Shown: positions 17,985-27,037 of the stretch, piece after piece
Position numbering within the stretch: the stretch's first letter is position 1
Layout: every line of letters starts with the position of its first letter
Source of the DNA: Pseudomonadota bacterium
GTDB lineage: Bacteria; CALINM01
Length of the DNA: 39,361 nt
NCBI GenBank assembly: GCA_026418415.1
Contig: JAOABK010000015.1
Coordinates: forward strand, 1 to 39,361
Direction: 5' to 3'
Translations under genes and position numbers: made by a program
The notes under the pieces: generated by a model
What the model was told of the DNA's origin: nothing
Database searches by the model: none
What the model saw: only the letters and a program-made list of their open reading frames with translations

Positions 17985-19331
17985 TTATACCAGAAAATGC
18001 TTAATTTTACAATACAATTCAGAGGGGTGGAAGATAAATGAGGCTTTTTGATCTTCTCTTACTAATTCTGTTTTTTCACCATCGAATAAAAAATTGTGAA
18101 TTACATTGGAACCTTCAGCAATCAATGGAATTGCTTTTCTGAAAAAGAGGGGCACCCTTTTTTCTAAATAGAATTCTTTAAGTTTTTTGCCTCTATACCT
18201 ATCGCCAGGCTGAAAATTTCTTATCTCTAAAGTTACGTTATTTAGATTTATATCCATATCAACCTCAATATTACCAATTAAAGGGAGCTCAATTGTCTCT
18301 GAATTACTAACTTGGATACAAAAATTTTCAAAGAAATCTTTCTTCTTTGAAAATACAACGACATCACAGCTTTTAGATAAAAAAATCCTTTTTGGCAAAA
18401 AGCATGAATAAGAACCATTTTCCAGAGCATTACTATAGAAGTCATTTATATGCTTTCTCTCTATCTCCAAGCTTGTTCCTGAAATCTTACTATACATTTT
18501 TCTTAACATCTCTGAGACTATGTATTTGTCCTCTCTTAAAAAATCGGCACTATAAACATCAAACTCTTCGTGTTGTAAAAGAATATACTTATCAATGAGA
18601 TCGTTGACTATTTTTTCTAAAAAATTATTTAGCTCCCACAAATCGGATGATAAATCAAAAATATGCTCCTTCGCATTTATATTAACTTTATCGAAAAGGG
18701 GAATTAAATTATGCCTTATCATATTTCTTGTAAATGTAGTATCCTCGTTGGTTGCATCACTTATAAATAATAGGTTTTCCTTCCTTAACTCATTTAAAAT
18801 CTCTGATTTTTTTATAAAAATTAATGGTCTTATGATATTTCCGTCTTTCGGTTTCATTGCAGACATGCCTTTTATTCCAGAACCTCTAATCATTCTGAAA
18901 AGAACGGTTTCCACTTGATCATCTAAATTATGTCCCAATGCAATAAAATCTGCATTTAACCTATTACATGTAAAATTTAAAATTTTTTTCCTAACTATTC
19001 TTCCTGTTTCCTCTATCCCTTTTTTCCATTTCTTTGTCAGTGATATGACATTTACTGAAAAAATGTATGTATCTAAACCAAATTTATTTTTTACATATTC
19101 TTTTAACCAGATTGACTCTTCATAAGAGGAACTCCTTATCATGTGATTTATGTGAACTGGAAATATCTCAAGATTGAATTCCTCTCTTAATATAAAGAGA
19201 ATATAAAGTAAAAAGATAGAATCAGGACCACCAGATAAAGCCAGAACTACTTTGTTTTTTTGATTTCTTTTAAGAAGGTTGTAAGATTCAATATATTTTT
19301 GAATTTTTTTGAGCAAATTATTTAACACCAT
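17985..19331 (-). CDS. tilS: tRNA(Ile)-lysidine synthase
   Basis: TilS attaches lysine to the wobble cytidine of the CAU-anticodon tRNA-Ile, changing both its codon and amino-acid identity to isoleucine AUA. The 448-residue protein has the PP-loop SGGPDS at 33-38. The N-type ATPase core also shows IALGHNLDDQVETVLFRMIRG and RPLIF. The C-terminal substrate-binding region includes FQPGDRYRGKKLKEF and VPLFFRKAIPLI. The start overlaps the upstream 583-codon gene by 14 bases. AUA codons should be common in so AT-rich a genome, which makes this enzyme essential. Confidence 0.95.
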   Translation of the reverse strand: MVLNNLLKKIQKYIESYNLLKRNQKNKVVLALSGGPDSIFLLYILFILREEFNLEIFPVHINHMIRSSSYEESIWLKEYVKNKFGLDTYIFSVNVISLTKKWKKGIEETGRIVRKKILNFTCNRLNADFIALGHNLDDQVETVLFRMIRGSGIKGMSAMKPKDGNIIRPLIFIKKSEILNELRKENLLFISDATNEDTTFTRNMIRHNLIPLFDKVNINAKEHIFDLSSDLWELNNFLEKIVNDLIDKYILLQHEEFDVYSADFLREDKYIVSEMLRKMYSKISGTSLEIERKHINDFYSNALENGSYSCFLPKRIFLSKSCDVVVFSKKKDFFENFCIQVSNSETIELPLIGNIEVDMDINLNNVTLEIRNFQPGDRYRGKKLKEFYLEKRVPLFFRKAIPLIAEGSNVIHNFLFDGEKTELVREDQKASFIFHPSELYCKIKHFLV

Positions 19332-21069
19332 GTTTAGCTAAGTAGGCTCTTTCTACCTCCTCAACATAAAAACGATCCATTCCACTATTTAGTATAAAGT
19401 CTTCCTTCAACTCCTTTTTCCCTTCCTCTATCATTTTAGGCAATACTTGAGTTATTAAAAATACTTCTTTCTTAATATGCCAGAAGATCTCCTGCCATAG
19501 GTGTTTAGAAATATAAACATCACCCCCAACCTCATTTGCAAGTTTCTCGGTAACCTTAGCGGTATAATATTCCATATCCATATCCTTTTCGCCCCAAAGA
19601 GAAAAAACTTCCCAGAACTCATCTTTAATAATCTTGATAATCTTGTAAAAATATACCTCATCTTGCATAAGACTCTTAAGTGCAAAAACACTTGGCAGAA
19701 GCATCCCTTCATCCATGGCTATAAGGGGTATCTGTTTCTCCAAAAACTCCAACCTCTTTCTGCCAAAGAAGGTAAGGTAAGGATCTTTGTATATATCGTT
19801 TAAAAACAATTGGTTAAAAAAGCCTTTTCGTAGATCCTCAAAAGCCCTATAGTTACCTACAAGGCTTCTTATATGGCTTTCATTTATTGTGCTTTCTGGA
19901 ACAAAGGCTATCTTAGTTATTAGTTGATGGGTTGTATCAAATCTATCAAAGTAGGTTATTATTGTATTAAAGCTCTCTACAACTAAAAAATTTTCTTCCT
20001 TTGAAGCCTTTTCATCTACCATTCTACCCACATCAAGAAAAAACTGTTCGAAAGTCATATCCCTTACTTTCAAAGACTCTTTTTTTGCTATTAGTAGTTT
20101 TACCAATCCCTCAGTATCAATATTTCCAGTTTCAAGTAATCTCATCAATATATCTCTGACATCTTTATCCCCTGTCTCTCTTTCTGGTTTTACAAATACC
20201 CTCTCTAAATTATCAAGTATACTTGCAGGAATGCCATTTCTAATAAGCACTAAACGAATCTTTTTCAGCCTTGCCTCGTCCTCATCGTCAATATAACCAC
20301 TTTGGTATCTCTTGATCAAAATTGATACATAATCATTAACTAATTTTTGATTTTCTTCTCTATGATAAGCACTTTCTACCTTAATTCTTTCTAACTGATA
20401 ACTTTCTATCTTACTTTCTAATAGTTTAATCCTCTTCTCTTCTTCCTCTTTAAGTTCCACCTTAGATAATAGATACCATAGCTCTTTAACTAAAACATCA
20501 TATAACTTAAGTAACATGACAATTGCATCTTTTTCGCCCATTTGTTCATATAGGAGATTAACAATATGCTCATCCTTTTCTGTTGAGACAAGATTGGTTC
20601 TTTTAAGTGCTTTTCCTAATTTTCTTAATATCTCTTCTTGCCTCTTTCCATAAGTTTTAAACTCTCTGTTACTAACAACAAGGAAAAAATAATTCGTAAT
20701 TGCATTGCCTTCACTGAAGATATTTATATAACTCTCTTCTCCCGATATATCATCAGTAAACTCAATTATATTCTCATTCTTTTGTTTTGCACCAAACATT
20801 ACCAATCTATTTTTAACTTCCAGCTTTATTAAATCCTTAAAAGGCCTTTCGACCCCAAACATATAACTGCAAAAACTGCCACCAAAACCTTTATAAATTA
20901 GCCCACTATTCGTAAGCGTAAATCCACAACCCTTTGCAAAAAACCTCTCTATATTCTCATCTTTGTTATAACTATAAAATACCTTCTCATAGACATCATT
21001 TCCAAAGGCATAGAAAGTATACCTTAACCTCTGATTGATCTGACCTTCAAACATTATCTTATTAAGCAT
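19318..21069 (-). CDS. Conserved-looking protein of unknown function, first gene of the tilS-ftsH operon
   Basis: This 583-residue protein is acidic and helical with no signal peptide, membrane segment or recognised catalytic motif. The first 135 residues look beta-rich (FTLTNSGLIYKGFGGSF, ENIIEFTDDISGEESYINIF). A charged coiled-coil candidate spans about 200-245 and a mostly helical remainder follows. It may belong to a Deltaproteobacteria-associated hypothetical family (I think of TIGR04442), but that is memory, not a search. It overlaps tilS by 14 bases, so it is translationally tied to the operon. The start may be the ATG at 21069 or a second ATG six codons in at 21054. Neither has a strong ribosome binding site. 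I do not assign a function. Confidence 0.75.
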   Translation of the reverse strand: MLNKIMFEGQINQRLRYTFYAFGNDVYEKVFYSYNKDENIERFFAKGCGFTLTNSGLIYKGFGGSFCSYMFGVERPFKDLIKLEVKNRLVMFGAKQKNENIIEFTDDISGEESYINIFSEGNAITNYFFLVVSNREFKTYGKRQEEILRKLGKALKRTNLVSTEKDEHIVNLLYEQMGEKDAIVMLLKLYDVLVKELWYLLSKVELKEEEEKRIKLLESKIESYQLERIKVESAYHREENQKLVNDYVSILIKRYQSGYIDDEDEARLKKIRLVLIRNGIPASILDNLERVFVKPERETGDKDVRDILMRLLETGNIDTEGLVKLLIAKKESLKVRDMTFEQFFLDVGRMVDEKASKEENFLVVESFNTIITYFDRFDTTHQLITKIAFVPESTINESHIRSLVGNYRAFEDLRKGFFNQLFLNDIYKDPYLTFFGRKRLEFLEKQIPLIAMDEGMLLPSVFALKSLMQDEVYFYKIIKIIKDEFWEVFSLWGEKDMDMEYYTAKVTEKLANEVGGDVYISKHLWQEIFWHIKKEVFLITQVLPKMIEEGKKELKEDFILNSGMDRFYVEEVERAYLAKHGVK

Positions 21070-21075
21070 AGATAA

Positions 21076-21105
21076 ATTTTAACCTTTCATGATTTACTAA
21101 ATCAA
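21076..21105 (-). promoter_or_regulatory. Weak promoter candidate for the tilS-ftsH operon, in the 164-bp gap 21070-21233
   Basis: On the minus strand TTGATT (21100-21105) and TAAAAT (21076-21081) are separated by 18 bp. Transcription would begin at about the first ATG of the downstream gene, which would give a nearly leaderless message or favour the second ATG at 21054. The rest of the gap is AT-rich with no coding potential or clear hairpin. It is the largest break between the glycan cluster and the housekeeping operon. Confidence 0.3.
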
Positions 21106-21233
21106 TTTAAATTTAAAAACAGAATATAGAAGATTGATTATTAATTTTAAATTACATTTTTTTAAAATCATTCATAATTTTTAGTGACCTTTATCGAGAT
21201 TGAAAAATATCAACTAAAAGAGCGATTTATTCA

Positions 21234-22313
21234 TTACTTTACTTGATAAAAACCGAACCTATTTTTATCTGGTTGGAAGAGAATAATAGATCTATCATCA
21301 GGAGATAATGTTAATTCTATTCCCTTTTCAATTAAATCTCCAAAATCAACCAATAATTTAAAAGGCTCTATGCTATATAATCTCAATTCCTTTCTATTTT
21401 CAAACCTTAATAAAAGATTTCCTGAATTGGAAGGTATTGAGATACCAGTTCTATCAAAAAAATGTGCTAAGGTTCCCATATGAAATTCCATGCTGAAAGG
21501 ATTATCCTGTGCTTTACTAAATGCAGTTGTTACTGTATAAAGTAATGATTTATTATTCAAAAAATCAGCATATCTAATATATCCATTTTCCCCAAATCTT
21601 CTAACAATTTCTAATGCAGGTAGTTTAAATATTATAATATTTTTATGATCTGCTACCACTCCAACTAACTCTTGTTTATCATCAACAATTAGTCTACTTA
21701 TAAAGTTCGCATCTAATTTAACAACTTTTGAGATCTTATAGGAGCTTCTCAAGTCCTGTAAAAAGGAAAAAAAGGGGATTTTAATTCTCTCTACATATAT
21801 AATTTCACAGCTTTCGTTGACTAAAACAAGACTTCCATTTTTTAGAATTTTTATCACCTTTATTGGTTTTTCACTTAGTTTCAATCTCCCTTTATAATCC
21901 CTTTTATTGATGTCATAAAAATAGAGGAAGCCAGAGTTGTCGGATAATAAAAAATTTTCTGCCCTTTCATCTATCGTATATGCCGAGACCTTCTCTTCAA
22001 GAGTAAAGGTCCATAGGCTTTTAAGTGTTCTTTTCGCCGAATATTTTTCTATATCTTTTGAATCAATAGAGTCAAAGCTGTTTTTTCCAATCTCCCGCAC
22101 ATTCTTATCCTCTAATTTATAAAAGACAATCTCTTTGCCATTGTCATAAAGCAACTTATCTTTCTTATCATTAAGCCAGACCTTACCACCTTCATAGACT
22201 GCAATAGTTGATATTTCTGATTTATCAATATCAACTAACTTAATTTTCATTGGAATTTGTGCTTCAGAAAGGCAGGGAAATATTATTAATAAAAGTAGAA
22301 TTATCAAAGGCAT
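21234..22313 (-). CDS. Secreted beta-propeller-like protein of unknown function
   Basis: This 359-residue protein has a signal peptide (hydrophobic residues 2-16, cleavage probably after SEA near 18). The cysteine in this peptide lacks a lipobox. The mature chain is a series of beta-strand blade-like units such as GGKVWLNDKKDKLLYDNG, NFLLSDNSGFLYFYDI, GSLVLVNESCEIIYV and LLRFENRKELRLYSI. These resemble WD40 or quinoprotein-type propellers but have no clean consensus repeat. The last segment, LTLSPDDRSIILFQ, is typical of such blades. It lies 49 bp downstream of a glycosyltransferase gene, so it is probably the last gene of the glycan cluster. It could be a periplasmic scaffold. No ribosome binding site is evident. 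Confidence 0.7.
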   Translation of the reverse strand: MPLIILLLLIIFPCLSEAQIPMKIKLVDIDKSEISTIAVYEGGKVWLNDKKDKLLYDNGKEIVFYKLEDKNVREIGKNSFDSIDSKDIEKYSAKRTLKSLWTFTLEEKVSAYTIDERAENFLLSDNSGFLYFYDINKRDYKGRLKLSEKPIKVIKILKNGSLVLVNESCEIIYVERIKIPFFSFLQDLRSSYKISKVVKLDANFISRLIVDDKQELVGVVADHKNIIIFKLPALEIVRRFGENGYIRYADFLNNKSLLYTVTTAFSKAQDNPFSMEFHMGTLAHFFDRTGISIPSNSGNLLLRFENRKELRLYSIEPFKLLVDFGDLIEKGIELTLSPDDRSIILFQPDKNRFGFYQVK

Positions 22314-22362
22314 AATATATTATAACCAATTTTTTATTAAAGAAAATAAATTTTTTGTAAAG

Positions 22363-23499
22363 CTAAATTTTATTAACGTCCTCATAAATCATTAACATCT
22401 CTTCAACAAATTTAATTTTTGAGTACCTTTTCACTGTTTCAAATCCATTTTTTATCAATTTATTTCTTATTGATTTATCAAGGCACTTTTTAATCTTGCC
22501 TGCAATATCTATAACGTCATCGGGATTACATAAAAAGCCATTTTCTCCATCTATAATAATTTCCTTTGTTCCTCCCTCTATTGTTCCAATTACTGGAACC
22601 CCTAAAGCCATTGCTTCTAAATAAACAAGACCATATGCTTCAGTAATTGAAGGCATAGCAAAAACATCGCTATCCATTATCATTTTTTTAACTTCTTCTC
22701 TTCTCAAATGCCCCATAAAATCAACAATTCCAGTATATCCCTCTTTTCTCATCCATTCTTCTATAATCTTCTGATTTTTATCCCTGCCCGCAACAACTAT
22801 TTTGATATTAATCCCCTCTTTTCTTAAGATATCTACTGCTTTAATCAATTGCAACAAACCCTTTCTTTGAAAATTTCCACCCACAAAACTTATTTTATAA
22901 TTATTTTTTATTTCCCTTTCCTTACAGGATATAGTTTCTAAAGGTGCAGGCAGGTAGACTGTCTTTATTTTTTCTTCTGGCAAGTCATAAAAATGATATA
23001 ACCTTTCCCTAACAAAATCAGTATTAGAAAGTATTAGATCAAATTTCTTATAGGCTATTTTTTCAAGCTTGTGAAGCATGAAGTAATAAATAAGCCTCTT
23101 CTTCCAGTCGAAAAAGTGCTTTTTTAAAATACTTTGTGATTGCAAATCCCAGGAATAGGTATCATGAACAGTCCCGATTACAAAAACATCCTTCTTTTTT
23201 TTAAAAAAAAGAGCTTCTCTTGCATCAAGAAAATGCACAATATGAATTGTATCTCTCATTTTCTCTAAAATCTTGGAGTATCTGATTGACAACTCAACCC
23301 ATTTATTGGGTGTGAATGAAAATATTGGTAGATTAACTTTTATAAAATGTGGCGGTTTATCTTCACAGTCTGGACTTATTATAAATACCTCATTTCCCCT
23401 ATCAATAAGTGCATCAACAAGTATATTGGCATAGGTCCCAACACCGCTGGTTATATTTTTATAAGTGGAGGTAACTAATGCAATCCTTTTCAATATCAA
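22363..23499 (-). CDS. Family 4 glycosyltransferase (GT-B fold)
   Basis: This 378-residue enzyme is a retaining GT-B glycosyltransferase. The N-terminal acceptor domain has SGVGTYANILVDALIDRG near residues 18-34. The C-terminal nucleotide-sugar domain shows KISFVGGNFQRKGLLQLIKA and the EX7E motif, E287 and E295, in EAYGLVYLEAMALGVPVIG. It should transfer a sugar from a nucleotide donor to a lipid-linked acceptor at the inner face of the membrane. The overlapping start is TTG (TTGA with the upstream stop). A second TTG two codons later at 23493 is better spaced from GGAGAG and may be the true start. Donor sugar unknown. Confidence 0.88.
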   Translation of the reverse strand: MILKRIALVTSTYKNITSGVGTYANILVDALIDRGNEVFIISPDCEDKPPHFIKVNLPIFSFTPNKWVELSIRYSKILEKMRDTIHIVHFLDAREALFFKKKKDVFVIGTVHDTYSWDLQSQSILKKHFFDWKKRLIYYFMLHKLEKIAYKKFDLILSNTDFVRERLYHFYDLPEEKIKTVYLPAPLETISCKEREIKNNYKISFVGGNFQRKGLLQLIKAVDILRKEGINIKIVVAGRDKNQKIIEEWMRKEGYTGIVDFMGHLRREEVKKMIMDSDVFAMPSITEAYGLVYLEAMALGVPVIGTIEGGTKEIIIDGENGFLCNPDDVIDIAGKIKKCLDKSIRNKLIKNGFETVKRYSKIKFVEEMLMIYEDVNKI

Positions 23500-24605
23500 C
23501 TCTCCAGTATTATCTTTTCTATAAGCCTGCCTAAAACATCAAAAGATGCTACTTCATGAAATCTTTTTTTCCCCTTTATTGATATTTTTTTTGCTTCCTC
23601 TTTGTTCTCATATACCCATTTTATCTTTTCTGCTAAATCCTCTGGATTTTCTGGTTCAACCATCAACAGATCCTCTTTATCTTTAAAGAACTCTTCCATC
23701 GCTTGTGTTTTAGCAGTAATAACCAGTGCCCCACAAGCTAAGGCATCAAATACCTTGTTTGGCACAACTCTAATAGCCTTTCCATTTCCCCTAAATATTC
23801 CAAGAACTACATCTGATGATTTAATCAGCCTATTCAATTCTTTCCTTTCCACCCAATCGATGAAATCTATATTTTTCATTTTTAGAACATCAACCATCTT
23901 TCTTATCTCACTATATAACTGTCCCCTTCCAACAAAAATAAATTTTATCTTCTCCCCTTCTAAAAGCTTTGCAGATTTAACAATTATATCAACTCCATGC
24001 AAGGGTATGTATTTACCTACATAAAGAACAGTAAAATTTTTACTTTTTTGAACCTCATTCTCATTCTCTAAGAATTCTCTCATCGCACCTACTGGCACCA
24101 CTCGAAACTTCCTTTCATCAACTTTAAAAAAGCCTGAGAGAAAAATTTTGTGTGTATTTGTATCAATAAAAACAACATCAGAAAGAATAAAAGCATATTT
24201 ATCAATCATATAAAGAATTTTTGCAATTATTGAATTTTCTTTAAAGATTCTTCTGTCAAAAACAAAAGTATCATATAAAGAGACCAGGGGATTGAAAAAA
24301 ATCTTCATGCCCTTTAATTTTGCCGGTAAGTAGAAAAAAATTACATCTAAATGAGACGGGTAGCCGATAAACAGATACTTAGAATCTTTAATTTTCAATA
24401 ATTTAATTAAAAGGGTTGCGTAGGCTTTAATAAATTTAACACCTAACTTTACCAAATTAAAAACACTTCCATACCTTAAAGCATCCTGCTCCCTTACTTC
24501 CTCATTTATCAAAGCAACATCAATACCTATACTTCTCATTGATTCTATAAAGATTACATTTCTTGAATAATCCTTTTCGAATGTTCCAAAGTAATATATT
24601 TTCAA
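23496..24605 (-). CDS. Glycosyltransferase, GT4-like
   Basis: This 369-residue glycosyltransferase is of GT-B type. The C-terminal donor domain shows FTVLYVGKYIPLHGVDIIVKSA, FIFVGRGQLYSEIRK and PNKVFDALACGALVITAK, which fits family 4 architecture. The canonical EX7E is less clear than in its neighbour, where KAIRVVPNKVFDALACG replaces the usual E-to-E spacing. The N-terminal half has YLFIGYPSHLDV and LKGMKIFFNPL, consistent with membrane association of the acceptor domain. It starts with TTG behind AAGGGAA and overlaps the FAD oxidoreductase stop by four bases (TTGA). It probably adds one residue of the glycan built by this cluster. Confidence 0.85.
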   Translation of the reverse strand: MKIYYFGTFEKDYSRNVIFIESMRSIGIDVALINEEVREQDALRYGSVFNLVKLGVKFIKAYATLLIKLLKIKDSKYLFIGYPSHLDVIFFYLPAKLKGMKIFFNPLVSLYDTFVFDRRIFKENSIIAKILYMIDKYAFILSDVVFIDTNTHKIFLSGFFKVDERKFRVVPVGAMREFLENENEVQKSKNFTVLYVGKYIPLHGVDIIVKSAKLLEGEKIKFIFVGRGQLYSEIRKMVDVLKMKNIDFIDWVERKELNRLIKSSDVVLGIFRGNGKAIRVVPNKVFDALACGALVITAKTQAMEEFFKDKEDLLMVEPENPEDLAEKIKWVYENKEEAKKISIKGKKRFHEVASFDVLGRLIEKIILES

Positions 24606-25717
24606 TTGTCCAGTTCCCTTAAAATATTAGTTACATATTCTCCAATAGCAAGAGATGAAGTAAGCCCTGGGGATTCGATTCCAATGAGATTTATTACACC
24701 CCTAAGCCCTTTATCAGATTCTTCATTGACAATGAAATCCCTTATCCCTTCACCTTTTAATTTTGGTCTAATACCGGACATGTCAGGAAAAAGGGCATTC
24801 CTATCTATGCCATCTAAGAGTAGTGTTGCCTTTTCATAAAACATATCCCTTTTTTCTGGGTCCACACCATAATCAATTGAGCTTACTTCATAAACATCGG
24901 GACCTAACTTCATTCTCCCGCCTAAATCAACAGTAATATGAATGCCTAACCCTTTTAAATCCCTATGGGGAATGGGATATACTAATCTTTTAACCAGTGA
25001 TGGCTTTGAGTAATAAAAATAATCTCCCTTATGGTAAGAAAGCCTATATCCAGCTTCATCAATATTAATGCCCATCATCTGTGCAATCCTGTCAGAATAT
25101 AAACCACCTGCATTAATAATATATTTAGAATTAATACTTTCTTCTTTTGAAGTAAAAATCTGATAACCCATCTCTGATTTAATTATTTTTTTAACTTCCC
25201 CTTTAAAAGCAAATAAAACACCTTTATCCTTTGACAAAAGATAGAGTCTCTTCATAAGTCCATGGGAATCAATTATGCCTGTTTCCTTTGAGTATATAGC
25301 CAGTCTACCCCTTGCATTACTTTCAAGCCTTCTTATTCCAACAATATCTATCACCTCTAAACCTTCAACATCATTTTTCATGCCCTGCTCATATAACTTA
25401 ATCAGCTCTTTTTCTTCAGAATCATTAATAGCCAGAATAAGCTTTCCTACCTTTGCATGGTTGATCCCATATCTTTCGCAGAAATTATACAAAAGCCTCC
25501 TTCCTCTTACACAAAACTTAGCTTTCTTAGTATTTTCTGGATAGTAAATCCCACTATGTATAACTTCACTATTTCTGCTACTTGTCTCCAAACCATAACT
25601 CTCATTTTTTTCAAAAACAACAATATCTTGAAAAAAGTTTGAAAGGTAATAAGCACAGGACAATCCAACTACACCAGCGCCAATTATAGCAATCTTAAAG
25701 TCATACATACTTGACAA
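24602..25717 (-). CDS. FAD-dependent oxidoreductase, L-2-hydroxyglutarate oxidase (LhgO)-like
   Basis: This 371-residue flavoprotein of the D-amino-acid oxidase fold has the FAD-binding GAGVVG at 13-18. The signature SRNSEVIHSGIYYP follows at about 47-60, as in LhgO and related 2-hydroxyacid oxidases. YIINAGGLYSDRIAQMMG and the C-terminal GIRPKLKGEG and NLIGIESPGLTSSLAIGEYV are also typical. Known relatives oxidise L-2-hydroxyglutarate and pass electrons to quinone. The gene is wedged between glycosyltransferase genes with a four-base overlap, so it may instead act on a hydroxy-acid linked to the glycan. That is inference. The start is TTG at 25717, or ATG three codons later at 25708. Confidence 0.85.
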   Translation of the reverse strand: MSSMYDFKIAIIGAGVVGLSCAYYLSNFFQDIVVFEKNESYGLETSSRNSEVIHSGIYYPENTKKAKFCVRGRRLLYNFCERYGINHAKVGKLILAINDSEEKELIKLYEQGMKNDVEGLEVIDIVGIRRLESNARGRLAIYSKETGIIDSHGLMKRLYLLSKDKGVLFAFKGEVKKIIKSEMGYQIFTSKEESINSKYIINAGGLYSDRIAQMMGINIDEAGYRLSYHKGDYFYYSKPSLVKRLVYPIPHRDLKGLGIHITVDLGGRMKLGPDVYEVSSIDYGVDPEKRDMFYEKATLLLDGIDRNALFPDMSGIRPKLKGEGIRDFIVNEESDKGLRGVINLIGIESPGLTSSLAIGEYVTNILRELDN

Positions 25718-25724
25718 CTTTCAG

Positions 25725-26681
25725 TTATGCTTGAGAATTATCAAAATTTAGTTCCCTCTTAACAGAATACTCCCGTTCCTTAACATAAAAACTTGTAAGA
25801 AGTTCTCCAATCAAACCCATGGAGATAAACTGTATCCCTATTATCATGTTCAAAATACCAAGCAGAAGTAAAGGTAACCTTCCAAGAATACTACTATAAC
25901 GGAATCTCAGATAGGCTATATAAATATTAATACATAACCCTATCAAAAATAAAATCAATCCAAAAAGCCCAAAAAAATGTAAAGGTTTCTTCCCGAATTT
26001 ACCTAAGAAAATTATTGTTAGCAAATCGAAGATACCTGCAAGAAATCTCTTTGCACCAAACTTGCTCTTACCAAACTTCCTTTCAGAATGCTTCACCTTT
26101 ACTTCAGTAACTTTAAATCCCTTCATATGAGCTAAATGAGGCATATACCTATGCAACTCTCCATACATTGCAACTTCTTGAATAACGTCTTTTCTCATTA
26201 CCTTAAGACCGCTATTCATATCATGAATTTTAAGACCTGTAAAAAAACCTGTTATACTGTTAATAACTTTGGATGGTAGTCTTTTGCTTATAGGATCCTT
26301 TCTTGGATACTTCCACCCAATTACAAGATCATAACCTTCTTTTAACTTCTCAATTAATTTCGGAACCTCTTCTGGCTGGTCTTGTAGATCTGCATCCATC
26401 GTAACTATAATATCACCACTCGCTTTTTTAAAACCCGCAGACAGGGCTGAAGACTTTCCAAAGTTTCTTCTAAAAGAAATCACCTTTACTCTCGTATCTT
26501 TTTTAGATAGATCTTCAAGAATTTGAAGGCTTCTATCTGTGCTACCATCATCTACAAAGATAAATTCAACATTATCCTGAAATACACCAATAAGTCTTTC
26601 ATAGAGAGGCTTTAAGCTCTCTTCTTCATTAAAAAGTGGTATAACTATTGAAATCATATTCTTTAAAATATCATAATTCAA
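25725..26681 (-). CDS. Family 2 glycosyltransferase with two C-terminal membrane helices (DPM/ArnC-like)
   Basis: This 318-residue GT-A enzyme resembles polyprenyl-phosphate glycosyltransferases, which load a sugar onto undecaprenyl phosphate. It shows IPLFNEEESLKPL, VDDGSTDRS (44-51), the donor-binding DADLQDQPEE (96-105) and MNSGLKVMRKDV. Two membrane helices follow at about 234-256 and 268-292, as in GtrB/ArnC-type proteins. Without the usual GtrA gene, the DUF2304-like protein next door may serve as its partner. The frame opens at 26681, but an ATG at 26657 (MISIVIPLFNEEE) fits the family start better. Neither has a clear ribosome binding site. Confidence 0.9.
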   Translation of the reverse strand: MNYDILKNMISIVIPLFNEEESLKPLYERLIGVFQDNVEFIFVDDGSTDRSLQILEDLSKKDTRVKVISFRRNFGKSSALSAGFKKASGDIIVTMDADLQDQPEEVPKLIEKLKEGYDLVIGWKYPRKDPISKRLPSKVINSITGFFTGLKIHDMNSGLKVMRKDVIQEVAMYGELHRYMPHLAHMKGFKVTEVKVKHSERKFGKSKFGAKRFLAGIFDLLTIIFLGKFGKKPLHFFGLFGLILFLIGLCINIYIAYLRFRYSSILGRLPLLLLGILNMIIGIQFISMGLIGELLTSFYVKEREYSVKRELNFDNSQA

Positions 26682-26701
26682 AAAACTTTAAAAACAGATA
26701 T

Positions 26702-27037
26702 TTATTTATCTTCTTCCTTCTTTAATAAGGCTATTTCTCTTACAATTTTTGTTATATTCCCTTCTATATTTTCCAATCTTTGATAGATTTTGAAGAGTAA
26801 ATAAAAAATCACCATGATTGATATATAGATAAAAAAATCTGCTCCCCTTGTGATATTAAAAAAACGGGCAATCTTATTTGTTTCTTCAGGAAAAATTATG
26901 GCAAGAAAGACTGAAAGCCAAAAAATTAGGAATAAGAAAAACTTACTCCCCTTTATTTCTTTCCTTTTAAAGGCAAAAAACTTTTTTAGAATAATTAATA
27001 AAACTATAGTTCCAAAGAAAATCTGATATTTAAGCAA
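26702..27037 (-). CDS. Small DUF2304-like membrane protein
   Basis: This 111-residue protein has about three membrane helices (roughly 3-18, 33-50 and 66-84) and a charged C-terminal coiled segment (RLENIEGNITKIVREIALLKKEEDK). The pattern of three helices, the loop FFNITRGADFF and the C-terminal coil is that of DUF2304 proteins. These are repeatedly encoded beside dolichyl- or undecaprenyl-phosphate glycosyltransferases in archaea and bacteria. The start is TTG with a strong AGGAGG just upstream, inside the neighbouring glycosyltransferase, and the two genes overlap by eight bases. It lies between two family 2 glycosyltransferases and could help anchor them or assist lipid-linked sugar transfer. 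Function is not established. Confidence 0.82.
   Translation of the reverse strand: MLKYQIFFGTIVLLIILKKFFAFKRKEIKGSKFFLFLIFWLSVFLAIIFPEETNKIARFFNITRGADFFIYISIMVIFYLLFKIYQRLENIEGNITKIVREIALLKKEEDK

Noticed and set aside
22272-22313. Lipoprotein signal for the propeller-like protein
   Set aside because: The N-terminal cysteine is preceded by Phe-Pro, not by a lipobox, so an ordinary signal peptide is more likely.
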